Program-made: the position numbers and the translations under genes
The notes under the pieces: generated by a model
Told to the model about the DNA's origin: nothing
The model's input: the letters and a program-made list of their open reading frames with translations, nothing else
Database searches by the model: none
In this document: in pieces, positions 34,822-43,940 of the stretch
How the letters are laid out: every line of letters begins with the position of its first letter
How positions within the stretch are numbered: the stretch's first letter is position 1
Source of the DNA: Planctellipticum variicoloris
Lineage (GTDB): Bacteria; Planctomycetota; Planctomycetia; Planctomycetales; Planctomycetaceae
Reading direction: 5' to 3'
DNA: 64,000 nt
Assembly: GCF_030622045.1 (NCBI RefSeq)
Contig: NZ_CP130886.1
Span: forward strand, 186,001-250,000

Positions 34822-37203
34822 TTGGCCAGACGGATCTCTTCTCCCGGGAATTCCGGATCGACGAACGCGGACGGCGGCGACCGCATCGACTATGTGCCGC
34901 TGAGTCAGGAAACCCGACGGCGGTATCTCAACTACGCGATGTCGGTCATCACATCGCGGGCGCTCCCCGACGTGCGCGACGGCCTGAAGCCCGTCCAGCG
35001 GCGAATTTTGTTCTCGATGTACGAGGACCGTCTTCTCGCCGACGCGAAACCCCGCAAGTGCGCCAAGATCGTGGGCGACACGATGGGTGCGTTCCACCCG
35101 CACGGCGATTCCGCGATCTACGACACGCTCGTCCGCATGGCGCAGGACTTTACGTTCCGCTATCCGCTAGTGGACGGGCAAGGGAACTTCGGTTCGATCA
35201 TGGGGCTCCCGGCGGCGGCTTATCGGTATACCGAAGCCAAACTGACCGCGTTCTCCGAGCAGCTCCTGCAGGAGCTGCGGATGGAGACGGTCGACTATCG
35301 CCCGACCTATGACGGTAGCCGGACGGAACCGACGGTCCTGCCGACGCGCGTGCCGCACCTGCTGGTCAATGGGACGACCGGCATCGCGGTGGGGATGGCC
35401 ACCAATATGCCGCCCCACAACCTGGGGGAAGTCGTCGCCGCCTGCGTCCACCTGATCAACAACGACGGCGTCGAGACGAAGGACTTGCTGAAGTTCATCA
35501 AGGGGCCCGACTTTCCCCTGGGCGGGCGGATCATCACCGATCGCAAGGAACTGCGCGGGATCTACGAGGAAGGGCGGGGGGCGATCAAGGTCCGCGGAGA
35601 ATGGAAGCCGGACCGGGACCGCAAGGGAACGGCGGAAGACCGGCTGGTGATCTACTCGATCCCCTACACGGTCGAATCGGGACCGCTCGTGCAGGAGATC
35701 GGGGCCGTTGTGGCCAACCGCAAGCTGCCGCAGCTCCTGAACGTCGCCGACGAGACGGACGACAAGCATGGCTTGAGGATCGTGCTGGAGTTGAAGCCCG
35801 GATCCGATCCCGAAGTCGTGATGGCCTATCTCTTCAAGCACACGTCGCTGGAGCTGAATTTCAATTACAACGCGACGAGTCTGGTGCCCAGCGACTCGGG
35901 CCAACTGGTCCCGGCCCGGCTGAACCTGGTCGAGATGCTGCAGCACTTCCTGACGTTCCGCCTGGCGACGGTCCGTCGGCGGTTCGAGTTTCAGTTGCGG
36001 CAGCTCGAACGGAGGATTCACATCCTCGAAGGCTTCGCGATCATCTTCAACGACCTCGACAAGGCGCTGAAGATCATCCGCAACAGCACCGGCAAACGGG
36101 ACGCCGCCGACAAGCTCATGAAGGCCTTCCCGCTCGACGAAGAGCAGACGATGGCGATCCTGGAACTGCAGCTCTACCGGATCTCGCAGCTTGAGATCAA
36201 CACGATCCTGGAAGAGCTGGCGGAGAAGCGGAAGGAGGCGGACAAAATCCGCAAGATTCTGGCCTCGGAGAAGAAGCTCTGGGGCGTCGTGCAGACCGAA
36301 CTGGAAGAGGTCGCCGCCCAGTTCGGCGATAAACGACGGACCTCGCTGGGGTCGTCGGAAGAGGTTGCCGAGTTCGACGCTTCCGCCTACATCGTCCGCG
36401 AGAACACCAATGTGGTGCTGACGCGCGACGGGTGGGTCAAGCGCGTGGGACGGCTGCAGAGCGTCGAGACGACGCGCGTCCGCGAAGGTGACGCCGTCCT
36501 GGACGTACTCCCGGGCAGCACGGTGGACTCGGTCGTCTTCTTCGCCAGCGACGGGGTGGCCTACACGCTCGGCATCGATCAGATTCCCGTTTCGTCGGGC
36601 TATGGCGAGCCGCTCTCGAAGCACGTCAAGCTGGCGGACGGAGTCAGCATCATCGCCGCGGTTTCGACCGACCCGCGGTTCACGCCCGAAGACGGAGAGG
36701 CCTCCGGCGAGGCGCCCGCCACGCCGTACCTGTCGATCGTTACGGCGCAGGGGCAGACGACGCAGATCCCGCTGGGGCCGTATCGCACGGCGTCGACGAA
36801 GAGCGGTCGGAAGTTCTGTCGGCTGGGCGACGGCGACCGGGTCGTGGGGATCGAACTGGTCCGCGAGGCGACGAGCGTCTTTCTGGCGACGCGGATGGGA
36901 CGGGTGATTCACTACCTACTGGAAGAAGTCCCGGTGCTGTCCGGTGCAGGCCGGGGCGTGCGGGGAATCAAGCTCGACGCTCAGGACGAAGTTCTGGGAC
37001 AGCAACTGGTCACGCGGCCGAGCGACTGCCTGCGGATCAAGACCGACGGAGACAAAGTCCTGGTCTGCGGTCAGCAGAAGTATGCTCCGGTCAGCCGGGG
37101 AGGGAAGGGGGATCGGGCGGTCACGCGCAGCGCGGTGACCGAGATCGTCCGGGATCCGATTCCGCTGGTGGACTGGGCGGCGATTGAGGCGCAGAAGGAA
37201 TAG
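34822..37203 (+). CDS. gyrA: Type IIA DNA topoisomerase subunit A (GyrA/ParC)
   Basis: This 793-residue subunit cuts and rejoins DNA. The catalytic Tyr is Tyr136 in AAAYRYTEAKL. The quinolone-target region HPHGDSAIYDT keeps the Ser and Asp (Ser97, Asp101) equivalent to E. coli GyrA Ser83 and Asp87. A coiled-coil tower and a C-terminal pinwheel follow; the pinwheel has no textbook QRRGGRG GyrA box, though RGGKG occurs near residue 755. A ParC role is therefore possible. The start must be the TTG at 34822, with GGAG upstream, because no ATG precedes the conserved N-terminus. Subunit B follows 77 bases later. Confidence 0.9.
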   Translation: MARRISSPGNSGSTNADGGDRIDYVPLSQETRRRYLNYAMSVITSRALPDVRDGLKPVQRRILFSMYEDRLLADAKPRKCAKIVGDTMGAFHPHGDSAIYDTLVRMAQDFTFRYPLVDGQGNFGSIMGLPAAAYRYTEAKLTAFSEQLLQELRMETVDYRPTYDGSRTEPTVLPTRVPHLLVNGTTGIAVGMATNMPPHNLGEVVAACVHLINNDGVETKDLLKFIKGPDFPLGGRIITDRKELRGIYEEGRGAIKVRGEWKPDRDRKGTAEDRLVIYSIPYTVESGPLVQEIGAVVANRKLPQLLNVADETDDKHGLRIVLELKPGSDPEVVMAYLFKHTSLELNFNYNATSLVPSDSGQLVPARLNLVEMLQHFLTFRLATVRRRFEFQLRQLERRIHILEGFAIIFNDLDKALKIIRNSTGKRDAADKLMKAFPLDEEQTMAILELQLYRISQLEINTILEELAEKRKEADKIRKILASEKKLWGVVQTELEEVAAQFGDKRRTSLGSSEEVAEFDASAYIVRENTNVVLTRDGWVKRVGRLQSVETTRVREGDAVLDVLPGSTVDSVVFFASDGVAYTLGIDQIPVSSGYGEPLSKHVKLADGVSIIAAVSTDPRFTPEDGEASGEAPATPYLSIVTAQGQTTQIPLGPYRTASTKSGRKFCRLGDGDRVVGIELVREATSVFLATRMGRVIHYLLEEVPVLSGAGRGVRGIKLDAQDEVLGQQLVTRPSDCLRIKTDGDKVLVCGQQKYAPVSRGGKGDRAVTRSAVTEIVRDPIPLVDWAAIEAQKE

Positions 37204-37220
37204 GGAATCGGCAGTGGTCT

Positions 37221-37239
37221 TCAGCCCCGGAGGGGCTGA
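37221..37239. repeat. Short palindrome between topoisomerase genes
   Basis: TCAGCCCC/GGGGCTGA form a perfect 8-base stem with a GGA loop. The motif TCAGCCCCGGAGGGGCTGA resembles a common short planctomycete intergenic repeat (recalled). It sits inside a likely operon and could tune expression of subunit B. Confidence 0.55.
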
Positions 37240-37280
37240 TGCACGCATGATTCTCGCGAATGAACAGGTCGCAAACAGAT

Positions 37281-39200
37281 ATGTCAACCGCCACTCCCGC
37301 CCGTTATACCGCCGACGAAATTGAGATCATGGAGGGCCTGGAGGCCGTCCGGAAGCGGCCTTCGATGTACATCGGCGGAACCGATGTCCGCGGGCTGCAT
37401 CACCTGCTATGGGAGATCGTCGACAACTGCGTCGACGAGTTCCTCGCCGGGGCCGCGAAGGAAATCAAAGTCGTCCTGCATCGCGACGGAAAGTCGATGA
37501 CGGTCAGCGACGACGGCCGAGGCATTCCCGTCGACATCCATTCCAAGTCGAAAAAGCCGGCGCTGGAGACGATCCTCACCACGCTCCACTCGGGCGGAAA
37601 GTTTTCGAACAAGGTCTACGCGCGCAGCGGCGGACTGCACGGCGTCGGCTCCTCGGTCGTCAACGCATTGTCGATCGAACTCGAAGCGACCATTCATCGC
37701 GACGGCCACGAATGGAGCCAGCGGTACAAGCGCGGCAAGGCGACGACGCCCCTCAAGAAAGTGAAACCGTTCCGCGGTCACGGAACGACGATCTTCTTCC
37801 GCCCCGACGACGAGATTTTCAGCAAGACGCAGTTTCATCCCGACACGATCCGTCAGCACCTGGAGGATATTTCGTATATCCACGGCGGGCTGAAGATCAG
37901 CTTTGTGGATGAGGCGCGGAAGGAGACGGTCGAGTATTGCCATCCGGAGGGGATTGCGGCGTACCTCGAAAAAGTGATCAAGGAGGGCGAGAAAAAGCCC
38001 ATTCACGACCAGGCGTTTTCGATCTCGCGCGACGACGGAGCCGCCAAGATTGAAGTCGTGCTCCGCTGGACCGAATCGACTGACGAGCAGCTTCGCAGCT
38101 ACGTCAACGGCATCCGGACGCACGGCGGCGGCACTCACGAGTCAGGCTTCCGGGCGGCGATCGGCAAGGCGGTGCGGAATTACATCGACGTCCACGACAT
38201 CAAGATCAAGGGGGTGACGATCCAGAACGACGACATCCGCGAGGGTGTCACCGGGATCCTCTCCATCTTCCTCAGCGATCCGATGTTCCAGGGGCAGACG
38301 AAAGAGAAGCTCAACAACCCGGAGATGACCAGCGCGGTCGAAGGACTGGTCCGGCCGGCTCTGGAGACCTGGCTGAACTCGAATCCCTCGATCGCCGACG
38401 CCGTCGTCGGGCGAATCGTGCTGGCGGCGCGGGCGCGGGAAGCGAGTCGGGAGGCCGCTAAAGACGTCCGCCGGAAGTCGCCGACGCAGCGGAAAAACAA
38501 CCTGCCGGGCAAGCTCCTCGACTGCCGTTCGAGCGACCCCGCAGAGTCGGAGCTGTTCATCGTCGAAGGGCTCTCCGCCGGCGGAACTGCGGCGATGGGG
38601 CGCGACAGCCGCATTCAGGCCGTGTTGCCGCTGCGCGGCAAGATTCTGAATACGGAGTCGCTGTCGACGGGGAAGATCCTGGAGAACCAGGAAGTCAAGG
38701 ATCTGGCGGAGACGCTCGGGACCGGCATCGGGCCGAATTTCGACATTCACCGACTGCGGTACGACCGGATCATTCTGCTGATGGACGCCGACAGCGACGG
38801 TTACCACATCAGCACGCTGCTGCTCACGTTCTTCTTCCGACATATGCGCGACCTGATCACGGGTGGCAAGCTGTACCTGGCGCAGCCGCCGCTGTACCGG
38901 ATTCAGATCGGAACGAAGACTGTCTACGCGCAGGACGATGCGGAGAAAGAAGAGGTCCTGGCGGAACTGGCGGCGAATCGGAAGTACGAGATCAGCCGGT
39001 TCAAAGGACTGGGCGAGATGAACGCCGAGCAGCTCAAGGAAACGACGCTCGATCCGAAGACGCGGACGCTGCTGCGGGTCGATGTCGAGAGTCTGGTGGA
39101 AGCCGACCAGACGTTTCAGCAGTTGCTGGGGAAGGATGCCAGCGAGCGCTACCGGATTATCATGAGCGAAGCGACGCTGGTGGACGACCTGGACGTGTAG
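37281..39200 (+). CDS. gyrB: Type IIA DNA topoisomerase subunit B (GyrB/ParE)
   Basis: This 639-residue ATPase subunit partners the upstream gene. The GHKL ATPase part shows LLWEIVDNCVDEFLAG (catalytic Glu and Asn), DDGRGIPVDIH and GGLHGVGSSVVNALS. The transducer is followed by the Toprim domain with ESELFIVEGLSAGGTA (Glu) and LMDADSDGYHIS (Asp-x-Asp; the usual DADVDG is DADSDG here). The C-terminus has YEISRFKGLGEMNAEQL. The subunit is shorter than E. coli GyrB and lacks its large insert. ATG at 37281 is preferred; 37260 is possible. GyrB versus ParE cannot be settled from this window. Confidence 0.9.
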   Translation: MSTATPARYTADEIEIMEGLEAVRKRPSMYIGGTDVRGLHHLLWEIVDNCVDEFLAGAAKEIKVVLHRDGKSMTVSDDGRGIPVDIHSKSKKPALETILTTLHSGGKFSNKVYARSGGLHGVGSSVVNALSIELEATIHRDGHEWSQRYKRGKATTPLKKVKPFRGHGTTIFFRPDDEIFSKTQFHPDTIRQHLEDISYIHGGLKISFVDEARKETVEYCHPEGIAAYLEKVIKEGEKKPIHDQAFSISRDDGAAKIEVVLRWTESTDEQLRSYVNGIRTHGGGTHESGFRAAIGKAVRNYIDVHDIKIKGVTIQNDDIREGVTGILSIFLSDPMFQGQTKEKLNNPEMTSAVEGLVRPALETWLNSNPSIADAVVGRIVLAARAREASREAAKDVRRKSPTQRKNNLPGKLLDCRSSDPAESELFIVEGLSAGGTAAMGRDSRIQAVLPLRGKILNTESLSTGKILENQEVKDLAETLGTGIGPNFDIHRLRYDRIILLMDADSDGYHISTLLLTFFFRHMRDLITGGKLYLAQPPLYRIQIGTKTVYAQDDAEKEEVLAELAANRKYEISRFKGLGEMNAEQLKETTLDPKTRTLLRVDVESLVEADQTFQQLLGKDASERYRIIMSEATLVDDLDV

Positions 39201-39266
39201 TCGGACTCAGCGACGAACACAGACAGGAATGTCGGTGCCACCTGGATCGGGGAGCATCTTCATCGA

Positions 39267-39294
39267 CGCTCAACCCTCATCGCTCAACGATGTC
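39267..39294. repeat. CGCTCAA-type heptamer array
   Basis: CGCTCAA, CCCTCAT, CGCTCAA, CGATGTC lie in tandem in the convergent gap after gyrB, ending exactly at the stop codon of the small membrane protein gene. This is one arm of the heptamer class; no complementary arm was found. Confidence 0.6.
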
Positions 39295-39489
39295 TCAGGC
39301 CATATCTTTGTACGCGTCGTACGCCAGGTAGCCGACGATGCCGGCGGCGACCAGGAACAGGATGTCGAACGTCATCTGCCCGGCGAACGGAATCTGGATG
39401 AGCATATCCAGAATCGCCGCAACAGCGACGAGACCGGCAACTGCGAACGAGCCCATGACCAGGTTTTTCGGCAGCGACGACGAGGCCAT
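39295..39489 (-). CDS. Small two-helix membrane protein
   Basis: This 64-residue protein has two hydrophobic segments (about 11-32 and 40-57: GSFAVAGLVAVAAILDML and ILFLVAAGIVGYLAYDA) and a short polar start MASSSLPKN. A weak GAG-containing ribosome site precedes the ATG. The clean topology and placement between genes favour a real gene. The function is unknown. Confidence 0.6.
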   Translation of the reverse strand: MASSSLPKNLVMGSFAVAGLVAVAAILDMLIQIPFAGQMTFDILFLVAAGIVGYLAYDAYKDMA

Positions 39490-39614
39490 GCTGAAAGATC
39501 TCGCGGAACAGAGGGGACGCAGAACAGCCGTTTGACGTCCGGAAGTATACGGGACGTTCCCGCCCCCGTGCCAGTCGGCTTCCGGCGGGGAACGGGAAAG
39601 TTTTGGCCGGGCGG

Positions 39615-40040
39615 TCAGGCCGGACCGGATTCAACGGACGTGCCGGGAGGGGACGAGAGTTCGACCAGGTGCCCGTCGGGGTCGTGAACGAACATCTGCA
39701 CCGCACCATCCGGGCGAAATTTTGGCAGAGAAACCAGCTCGACCCCGCGCTCGACCAGCAGTCGGGCAGCCTCTGCCGCGTCCGGCACCAGGAAGGCGAA
39801 GTGATGTCCGCGGGTGTTCTGGCCTGCGCCTGTCCCGGCCGGACCGGAGCCGGAGAACTCCAGGATTGTATGGATCTGCGTTGCCCCGGCCTGAAACCAT
39901 TGCCCGGCAAAGCTGAAGGGGGGACGCGGGACTTCCCGCATCCCGAGCAGGTCGACGTAGAATCGGCGGGTGGCGGCGAGATCGCGGACGACGATCGTGA
40001 CGTGGTCGATGGACTGAACCTGCAGCGGCGATGGGGGCAT
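39615..40040 (-). CDS. VOC (glyoxalase/dioxygenase) superfamily protein
   Basis: This 141-residue protein has the paired beta-alpha-beta-beta-beta modules of the vicinal-oxygen-chelate fold. Metal ligands are visible: His in SIDHVTIVVRDL, His in RGHHFAFLVPD and Glu in GHLVELSSPP. YVDLLGMREV is typical of the first module. It may be a lyase, isomerase or dioxygenase; the substrate is unknown. CAGGAG lies before the ATG at 40040, which decides the start over the frame reaching 40094. Confidence 0.85.
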   Translation of the reverse strand: MPPSPLQVQSIDHVTIVVRDLAATRRFYVDLLGMREVPRPPFSFAGQWFQAGATQIHTILEFSGSGPAGTGAGQNTRGHHFAFLVPDAAEAARLLVERGVELVSLPKFRPDGAVQMFVHDPDGHLVELSSPPGTSVESGPA

Positions 40041-40103
40041 GGCGGTGGCTCCTGAGCGTGCCGCCATCAGACGCCAGATGCGGACGCAACGCAACTCTGA
40101 CCG

Positions 40104-41105
40104 TCAGGCCAGTCCCTTCAGGTAGACCAGGTACAGCGAGCCGACGATCAGCAGGATCACCGTCACGGCGTCCGGCTCGATCAGCCAGTAGCGCTTCTCG
40201 GCCCGGCTGAGCAGACCCAGCATGACTACGGCCGTCACCAGAATTCCCGCCGTTGCGGTGATGGCGTGGATTGGCCCCACCGAGCCGAGCAATGCGCCGG
40301 GATCGGCGAAATCGATGAACGCCAGAATCAGCATGTTGAACGAGTTGCTCCCCAGGATATTGCCGATCGCGAGATCGGGAGCGCCGAGGCGGAGGGCGGC
40401 CAATGTGGCCGTGGCTTCCGGCAGCGACGTCACCCCCGCGATGAACACCGCCCCGAAAAACGTCTTCCCCAGACCGGTCAGTTCGGTGAGGTGATCTGCG
40501 GTGTGAGCGAGCTGTGGCGCCGCGAAGACGATCGCTCCGGCGCAGGCCAGATAGACGAGCACCGCCTGTCCGAGCGTCATGCCGGGGGGAGTGTCTTCCG
40601 CTTCGGCCGCAACCGCGGCTTCGTTCCGCCCGACCTGCTGGTCGAGAACAATCAGGCGGAAGCAAAGGAGGTAGGTGATTCCGATGGCCCAGGCGCCGGG
40701 ACCCAGGCGGAGAAACGTGGACTGACTGCCGAGCAGGATGGCCAGCAGGACGATCGTTTTGAGGACGATGGTTCCGCCGGCGGACAAGGCATGCACGGCG
40801 GCGCGCGAGGAGAGCATCCGGGCCTGCGATCTCGTAAAGAGGTCGAGCACGGCGAGGATGAGCAGATTCATCAGCGAGCTGCCGAGCAGATCGCCCAGCG
40901 TCAGATCGGGCGACCCCATCCGGACCGCGGTCCAGCCGACCATCAGTTCGGGGAGGCTCGTTCCGGCCGCGAGCAAGACGAGACCGACGAGGGTACGACC
41001 GATGCCCGTCACTTCGGCAATGCGATCGGCGCTCCGCGCCATAAACGTACCGGCGACGACGATGATCAGAGCGCAGAACGAGAACCACGCCACCAGCCCG
41101 AGCAT
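40104..41105 (-). CDS. Calcium/sodium:cation antiporter (CaCA family, YrbG-like)
   Basis: This 333-residue inner-membrane antiporter has ten or so helices and both alpha-repeats: GTSLPELMVG with GDLLGSSLMNLLIL in the first half, and GVTSLPEATAT with GNILGSNSFNMLIL in the second. The acidic residues in these repeats bind the ion. A hydrophilic loop (near 160-175, with AAVAAEAEDTPPGM) separates the halves. The start at 41105 has CAGGAACAGG upstream and gives a membrane-first N-terminus. It is probably a Ca2+ or Na+ exporter. Confidence 0.9.
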   Translation of the reverse strand: MLGLVAWFSFCALIIVVAGTFMARSADRIAEVTGIGRTLVGLVLLAAGTSLPELMVGWTAVRMGSPDLTLGDLLGSSLMNLLILAVLDLFTRSQARMLSSRAAVHALSAGGTIVLKTIVLLAILLGSQSTFLRLGPGAWAIGITYLLCFRLIVLDQQVGRNEAAVAAEAEDTPPGMTLGQAVLVYLACAGAIVFAAPQLAHTADHLTELTGLGKTFFGAVFIAGVTSLPEATATLAALRLGAPDLAIGNILGSNSFNMLILAFIDFADPGALLGSVGPIHAITATAGILVTAVVMLGLLSRAEKRYWLIEPDAVTVILLIVGSLYLVYLKGLA

Positions 41106-41194
41106 GCCGACCACCTGTTCCTGGCGAAGAGGCCTGAAGAACTCTCCGAGCAGGTTACAGAAGACGTGCGAAGCATGCACGCCGATCGGGAGAG

Positions 41195-42241
41195 TTACGG
41201 CTTCGTCGCGGCGGCGGCCTCGGGTTCGGCGGCAACGATTGGTTGAGCCGGTTGGTCAGCTCGGAGTCGGCCGGTGGTCAGAAACCGGACGCTGGCCTCA
41301 ACGGCCGCCGGGTTCGAGAGCATGAACGTGTGCAGGGCCGGGACTGTCAGGAAATCGGCGGCGCCAGGGAGCCGAGTGCTGGCGACGGTCACCGTTCCGT
41401 CGTCATCGCCCGGGATCAAGGGGTTCCAACCGTCGGGGGTGCCGCGGGCGCCGGCGATCACGGCGAACTCCAGCCGGGGAATCGGGAGACTGGAAATCAG
41501 TCCTTCCGGATGGCTGACGAGTTGCTGGCCGGCGGGCCCCAGGACGGCGCGGAACAGGAAGTTCCGTTGCAGGAGGTCGGCCATCTCCGCGCCGCGATTC
41601 GGGACGCCGAGCATCGTCAGCCGACCGAGGCGCGGATCATCATGCGCCGTCAGGTACGAGCGGACGATCAGGCCCCCCATGCTGTGGACGACGAAGTCGA
41701 TCCGTTCGAGGCCTTCGAGACTGGAGATCACTCGATGCAGGTACTCCGCCGATTCGGGGACGGGGACCTGCGTGCTGGGGTAGTCGAAGGGGATAGCGGT
41801 CAGGCCCTCGGCCTCGATCGCCTTCGCGAGGGCCTTCATGGACTTCGACGAGCGGGTGATGCCGTGGATCAGAATCACCCCCCGGCCCTGCATGGGGGGG
41901 AGATTCCGTTCCTTGCGGATCTCCGCCAGTCGGGCCTGGCACTCTTCGAGCGTTCCGGAGGCGTGCCGATGATCGGCTTCGTCCAGCAGGCGGAAGTGTT
42001 TGCTGAAGACGTTCTGCTGAATCCGCCACCCGCGGAAGAACTCCACGTCTCCCCAGAACAGCCGGCCGCCAAGGGTCTTCATGGTCAGGACATCCGTCTT
42101 ACCGGCGGGAGGAGCGGGGACAACTTCGGCAGCCGATTCGCCGGCCCGTGGTTCTTCGCCGACCCCGAGCGAACAGAACGAGGCCGCCGCTACGGTCGTC
42201 AGGATCTGAGACAACCTTCGCGCGAAACGCCAGATCCGCAT
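41195..42241 (-). CDS. Exported alpha/beta hydrolase, lipase-like
   Basis: This 348-residue protein has a signal peptide (to about residue 28) and an alpha/beta-hydrolase core: oxyanion region VILIHGITRSSKSM near residue 121, nucleophile Ser in DFVVHSMGGLIVRSYL near 185, acidic residue in GDDDGTVTVAS and His in PALHTFMLSN. The pattern resembles triacylglycerol lipases and PGAP1-like esterases. The C-terminus is Ala/Glu/Pro-rich. It is a single gene, divergent from the SGNH hydrolase. Confidence 0.85.
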   Translation of the reverse strand: MRIWRFARRLSQILTTVAAASFCSLGVGEEPRAGESAAEVVPAPPAGKTDVLTMKTLGGRLFWGDVEFFRGWRIQQNVFSKHFRLLDEADHRHASGTLEECQARLAEIRKERNLPPMQGRGVILIHGITRSSKSMKALAKAIEAEGLTAIPFDYPSTQVPVPESAEYLHRVISSLEGLERIDFVVHSMGGLIVRSYLTAHDDPRLGRLTMLGVPNRGAEMADLLQRNFLFRAVLGPAGQQLVSHPEGLISSLPIPRLEFAVIAGARGTPDGWNPLIPGDDDGTVTVASTRLPGAADFLTVPALHTFMLSNPAAVEASVRFLTTGRLRADQPAQPIVAAEPEAAAATKP

Positions 42242-42355
42242 GTCTGTTGCTCTCCGAAACGTGAGTGAACCGGGACACGTTTCCTCGCCGGAGAATTGTA
42301 GATCCTGGAACCACCGCCCGACCAGCCCGACTCACTATCGGTGATGTCTGGGTGG

Positions 42356-42381
42356 CACGGGTGGCCCTCAAGCCACCCGTG
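42356..42381. repeat. Palindrome CACGGGTGGC/GCCACCCGTG
   Basis: A perfect 10-base inverted repeat with a CCTCAA loop lies in the divergent gap between the lipase and SGNH genes. From memory the GGGTGGC...GCCACCC type is a frequent dispersed palindrome in planctomycete genomes. No T-run follows. Confidence 0.7.
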
Positions 42382-42515
42382 ATTTCAAGCGCCGGAGTGT
42401 CGGGCAATTCTCGCTGTCCGATGCGGGGGTGGCGTCCCCGCCCAGTTTCGGCGAGCATGTTCCCGGCCGGGGCGGCTGGCTGAGAACGTGAGTCACTACA
42501 GGGGCGGAGACGGGG

Positions 42516-43691
42516 ATGGCGATGCGACAACGGCTGGCGGTGTTCTGGGGGGTGGCGGCGGTTGCGTTTGCGGGGGCGGCGGTCGCCGATGACGCGAGTA
42601 CGATTCCGCCCCGCGAAGCGGTGATCCGGAGCCTCCCGAGCCTGCACCTGCTCGAACCGTGGTGGTCGTCGCCGGTCATTTACGGCGACAGCACGCTGCC
42701 GATGCAGGCGGAGAAGGACGGCCCGATCACGGGGCGGCTGGCGTTTCCGGCGACGGAGATTCTCTCGATCAAAGACGCCAACGGTGCGCGGACGTACGAG
42801 CTCGGCAAGGATGTCACGCTTGCCGGGGACGGCAAAACGCTGGTCTTCACGTCCGAGTCGAAGGTTCCGTTTCTGACGAGCGACGATCTCTATCCCCCCG
42901 CCGGCGCGCCAAACAGCTACAAGCACCGGGTGGGGCATCCTGAGCAGAACATGCTGTTCTGGCAGGGGCACTGGTTTCATGACCGGCAGGTGGAAATCAC
43001 GTACCGGCGGAAGTCGACCGGGTGGCCGATCGAGGCGCCGAAGTTCGCGGCGGAGGCGCTGCCGAAGACGCTGGCCCGCCTGCGGGCGAAGGAGCCGGTG
43101 ACGATCGGCGTCAGCGGAGACAGTATTACTCAGGGCTATAACGCCACCGGCTTCACGGACGGCGAGCCTCACATGGCGCCCTATCCCGACCTGGTGGCAG
43201 CCCAGTTGCAGGCGACGTACGGCTCGCCGATCACGCTCAAGAACCGGGCTATCGCTGGCTGGAGCATCGCCCACGGACTGAAGGATCTCGACAACCTGCT
43301 GGCCGAGAAGCCGCACCTGATCATTCTGGCGTACGGGATGAACGACGTCGGCCGGCGGGACCCGGAATGGTTCCGCAGTCAGGTTGCGGAGTTTCTGAAA
43401 CGCGCTCGCGAAGCCGACCCCGCGATTGAGGTAATTCTGGTGGCTTCGATGACGGGGAATCGAGAGTGGATTCACGTCCCGAACGAGATGTTTCCCAAGT
43501 ACCGCGACGCGCTGAAATCGCTGACCGGCCCCGGGGTGGCGCTGGCGGACCTGACTTCGCTCTGGATGCTGCTCGACCATTCGAAGCTGCATCTCGACCT
43601 GACCGGCAACGGTCTCAACCACCCGAACGACTGTGGCCACCGGCTGTATGCGCAGGCGATTCTGGGCCTGCTGGTTGCGCCTGCGAAGTAA
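42516..43691 (+). CDS. Exported SGNH/GDSL hydrolase
   Basis: This 391-residue protein has a signal peptide and, after about 180 residues of beta-rich N-terminal domain, an SGNH hydrolase domain. Block I is GVSGDSITQGYN (nucleophile Ser), the block II Gly is in NRAIAGWS, block III is LAYGMNDVG and block V is NHPNDCGHRLYAQ. It is likely a periplasmic or secreted esterase such as a polysaccharide acetylesterase. A GGCGGAG-rich stretch precedes the ATG. It stands alone; a nested palindrome follows its stop codon. Confidence 0.88.
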   Translation: MAMRQRLAVFWGVAAVAFAGAAVADDASTIPPREAVIRSLPSLHLLEPWWSSPVIYGDSTLPMQAEKDGPITGRLAFPATEILSIKDANGARTYELGKDVTLAGDGKTLVFTSESKVPFLTSDDLYPPAGAPNSYKHRVGHPEQNMLFWQGHWFHDRQVEITYRRKSTGWPIEAPKFAAEALPKTLARLRAKEPVTIGVSGDSITQGYNATGFTDGEPHMAPYPDLVAAQLQATYGSPITLKNRAIAGWSIAHGLKDLDNLLAEKPHLIILAYGMNDVGRRDPEWFRSQVAEFLKRAREADPAIEVILVASMTGNREWIHVPNEMFPKYRDALKSLTGPGVALADLTSLWMLLDHSKLHLDLTGNGLNHPNDCGHRLYAQAILGLLVAPAK

Positions 43692-43705
43692 GAGAAGAAG
43701 GATTC

Positions 43706-43899
43706 ACCGCGGAGACGCGGAGGACGCGGAGAAGCCATCAGGAGAGTGAAAAGTGAGTATTGAATAGTGATGAGTGCAAAGTGACAGAAAAGTGATTCGC
43801 GGTCAATCGGTGTTTCATCCTGTCTTGCACTACTCACTCATCACTACTCACTTTTCACTCTCCGGGCTCTTCTCCTGCATTTCTCTGCGTCTCCGCGGT
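43706..43899. repeat. Nested palindrome with heptamer inner arms
   Basis: The outer arms are ACCGCGGAGACGC (43706-43718) and GCGTCTCCGCGGT (43887-43899), perfectly complementary over 13 bases. Inside lie heptamer arms: GTGAAAA, GTGAGTA, TTGAATA, GTGATGA, GTGCAAA from 43746. The right arm, read on the other strand, is GTGAAAA, GTGAGTA, GTGATGA, GTGAGTA, GTGCAA (about 43825-43860). The whole 194-base element fills the gap between two rightward genes and would fold into one long hairpin. Confidence 0.75.
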
Positions 43900-43940
43900 A
43901 ACGTTTCTTCTCTTCGGAATTCTTCGCGCGAGAGATAACC

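Noticed and set aside
35167-36912. A 581-codon minus-strand frame
   Set aside because: It is antisense to the topoisomerase A subunit gene; its sequence mirrors third-position GC bias.
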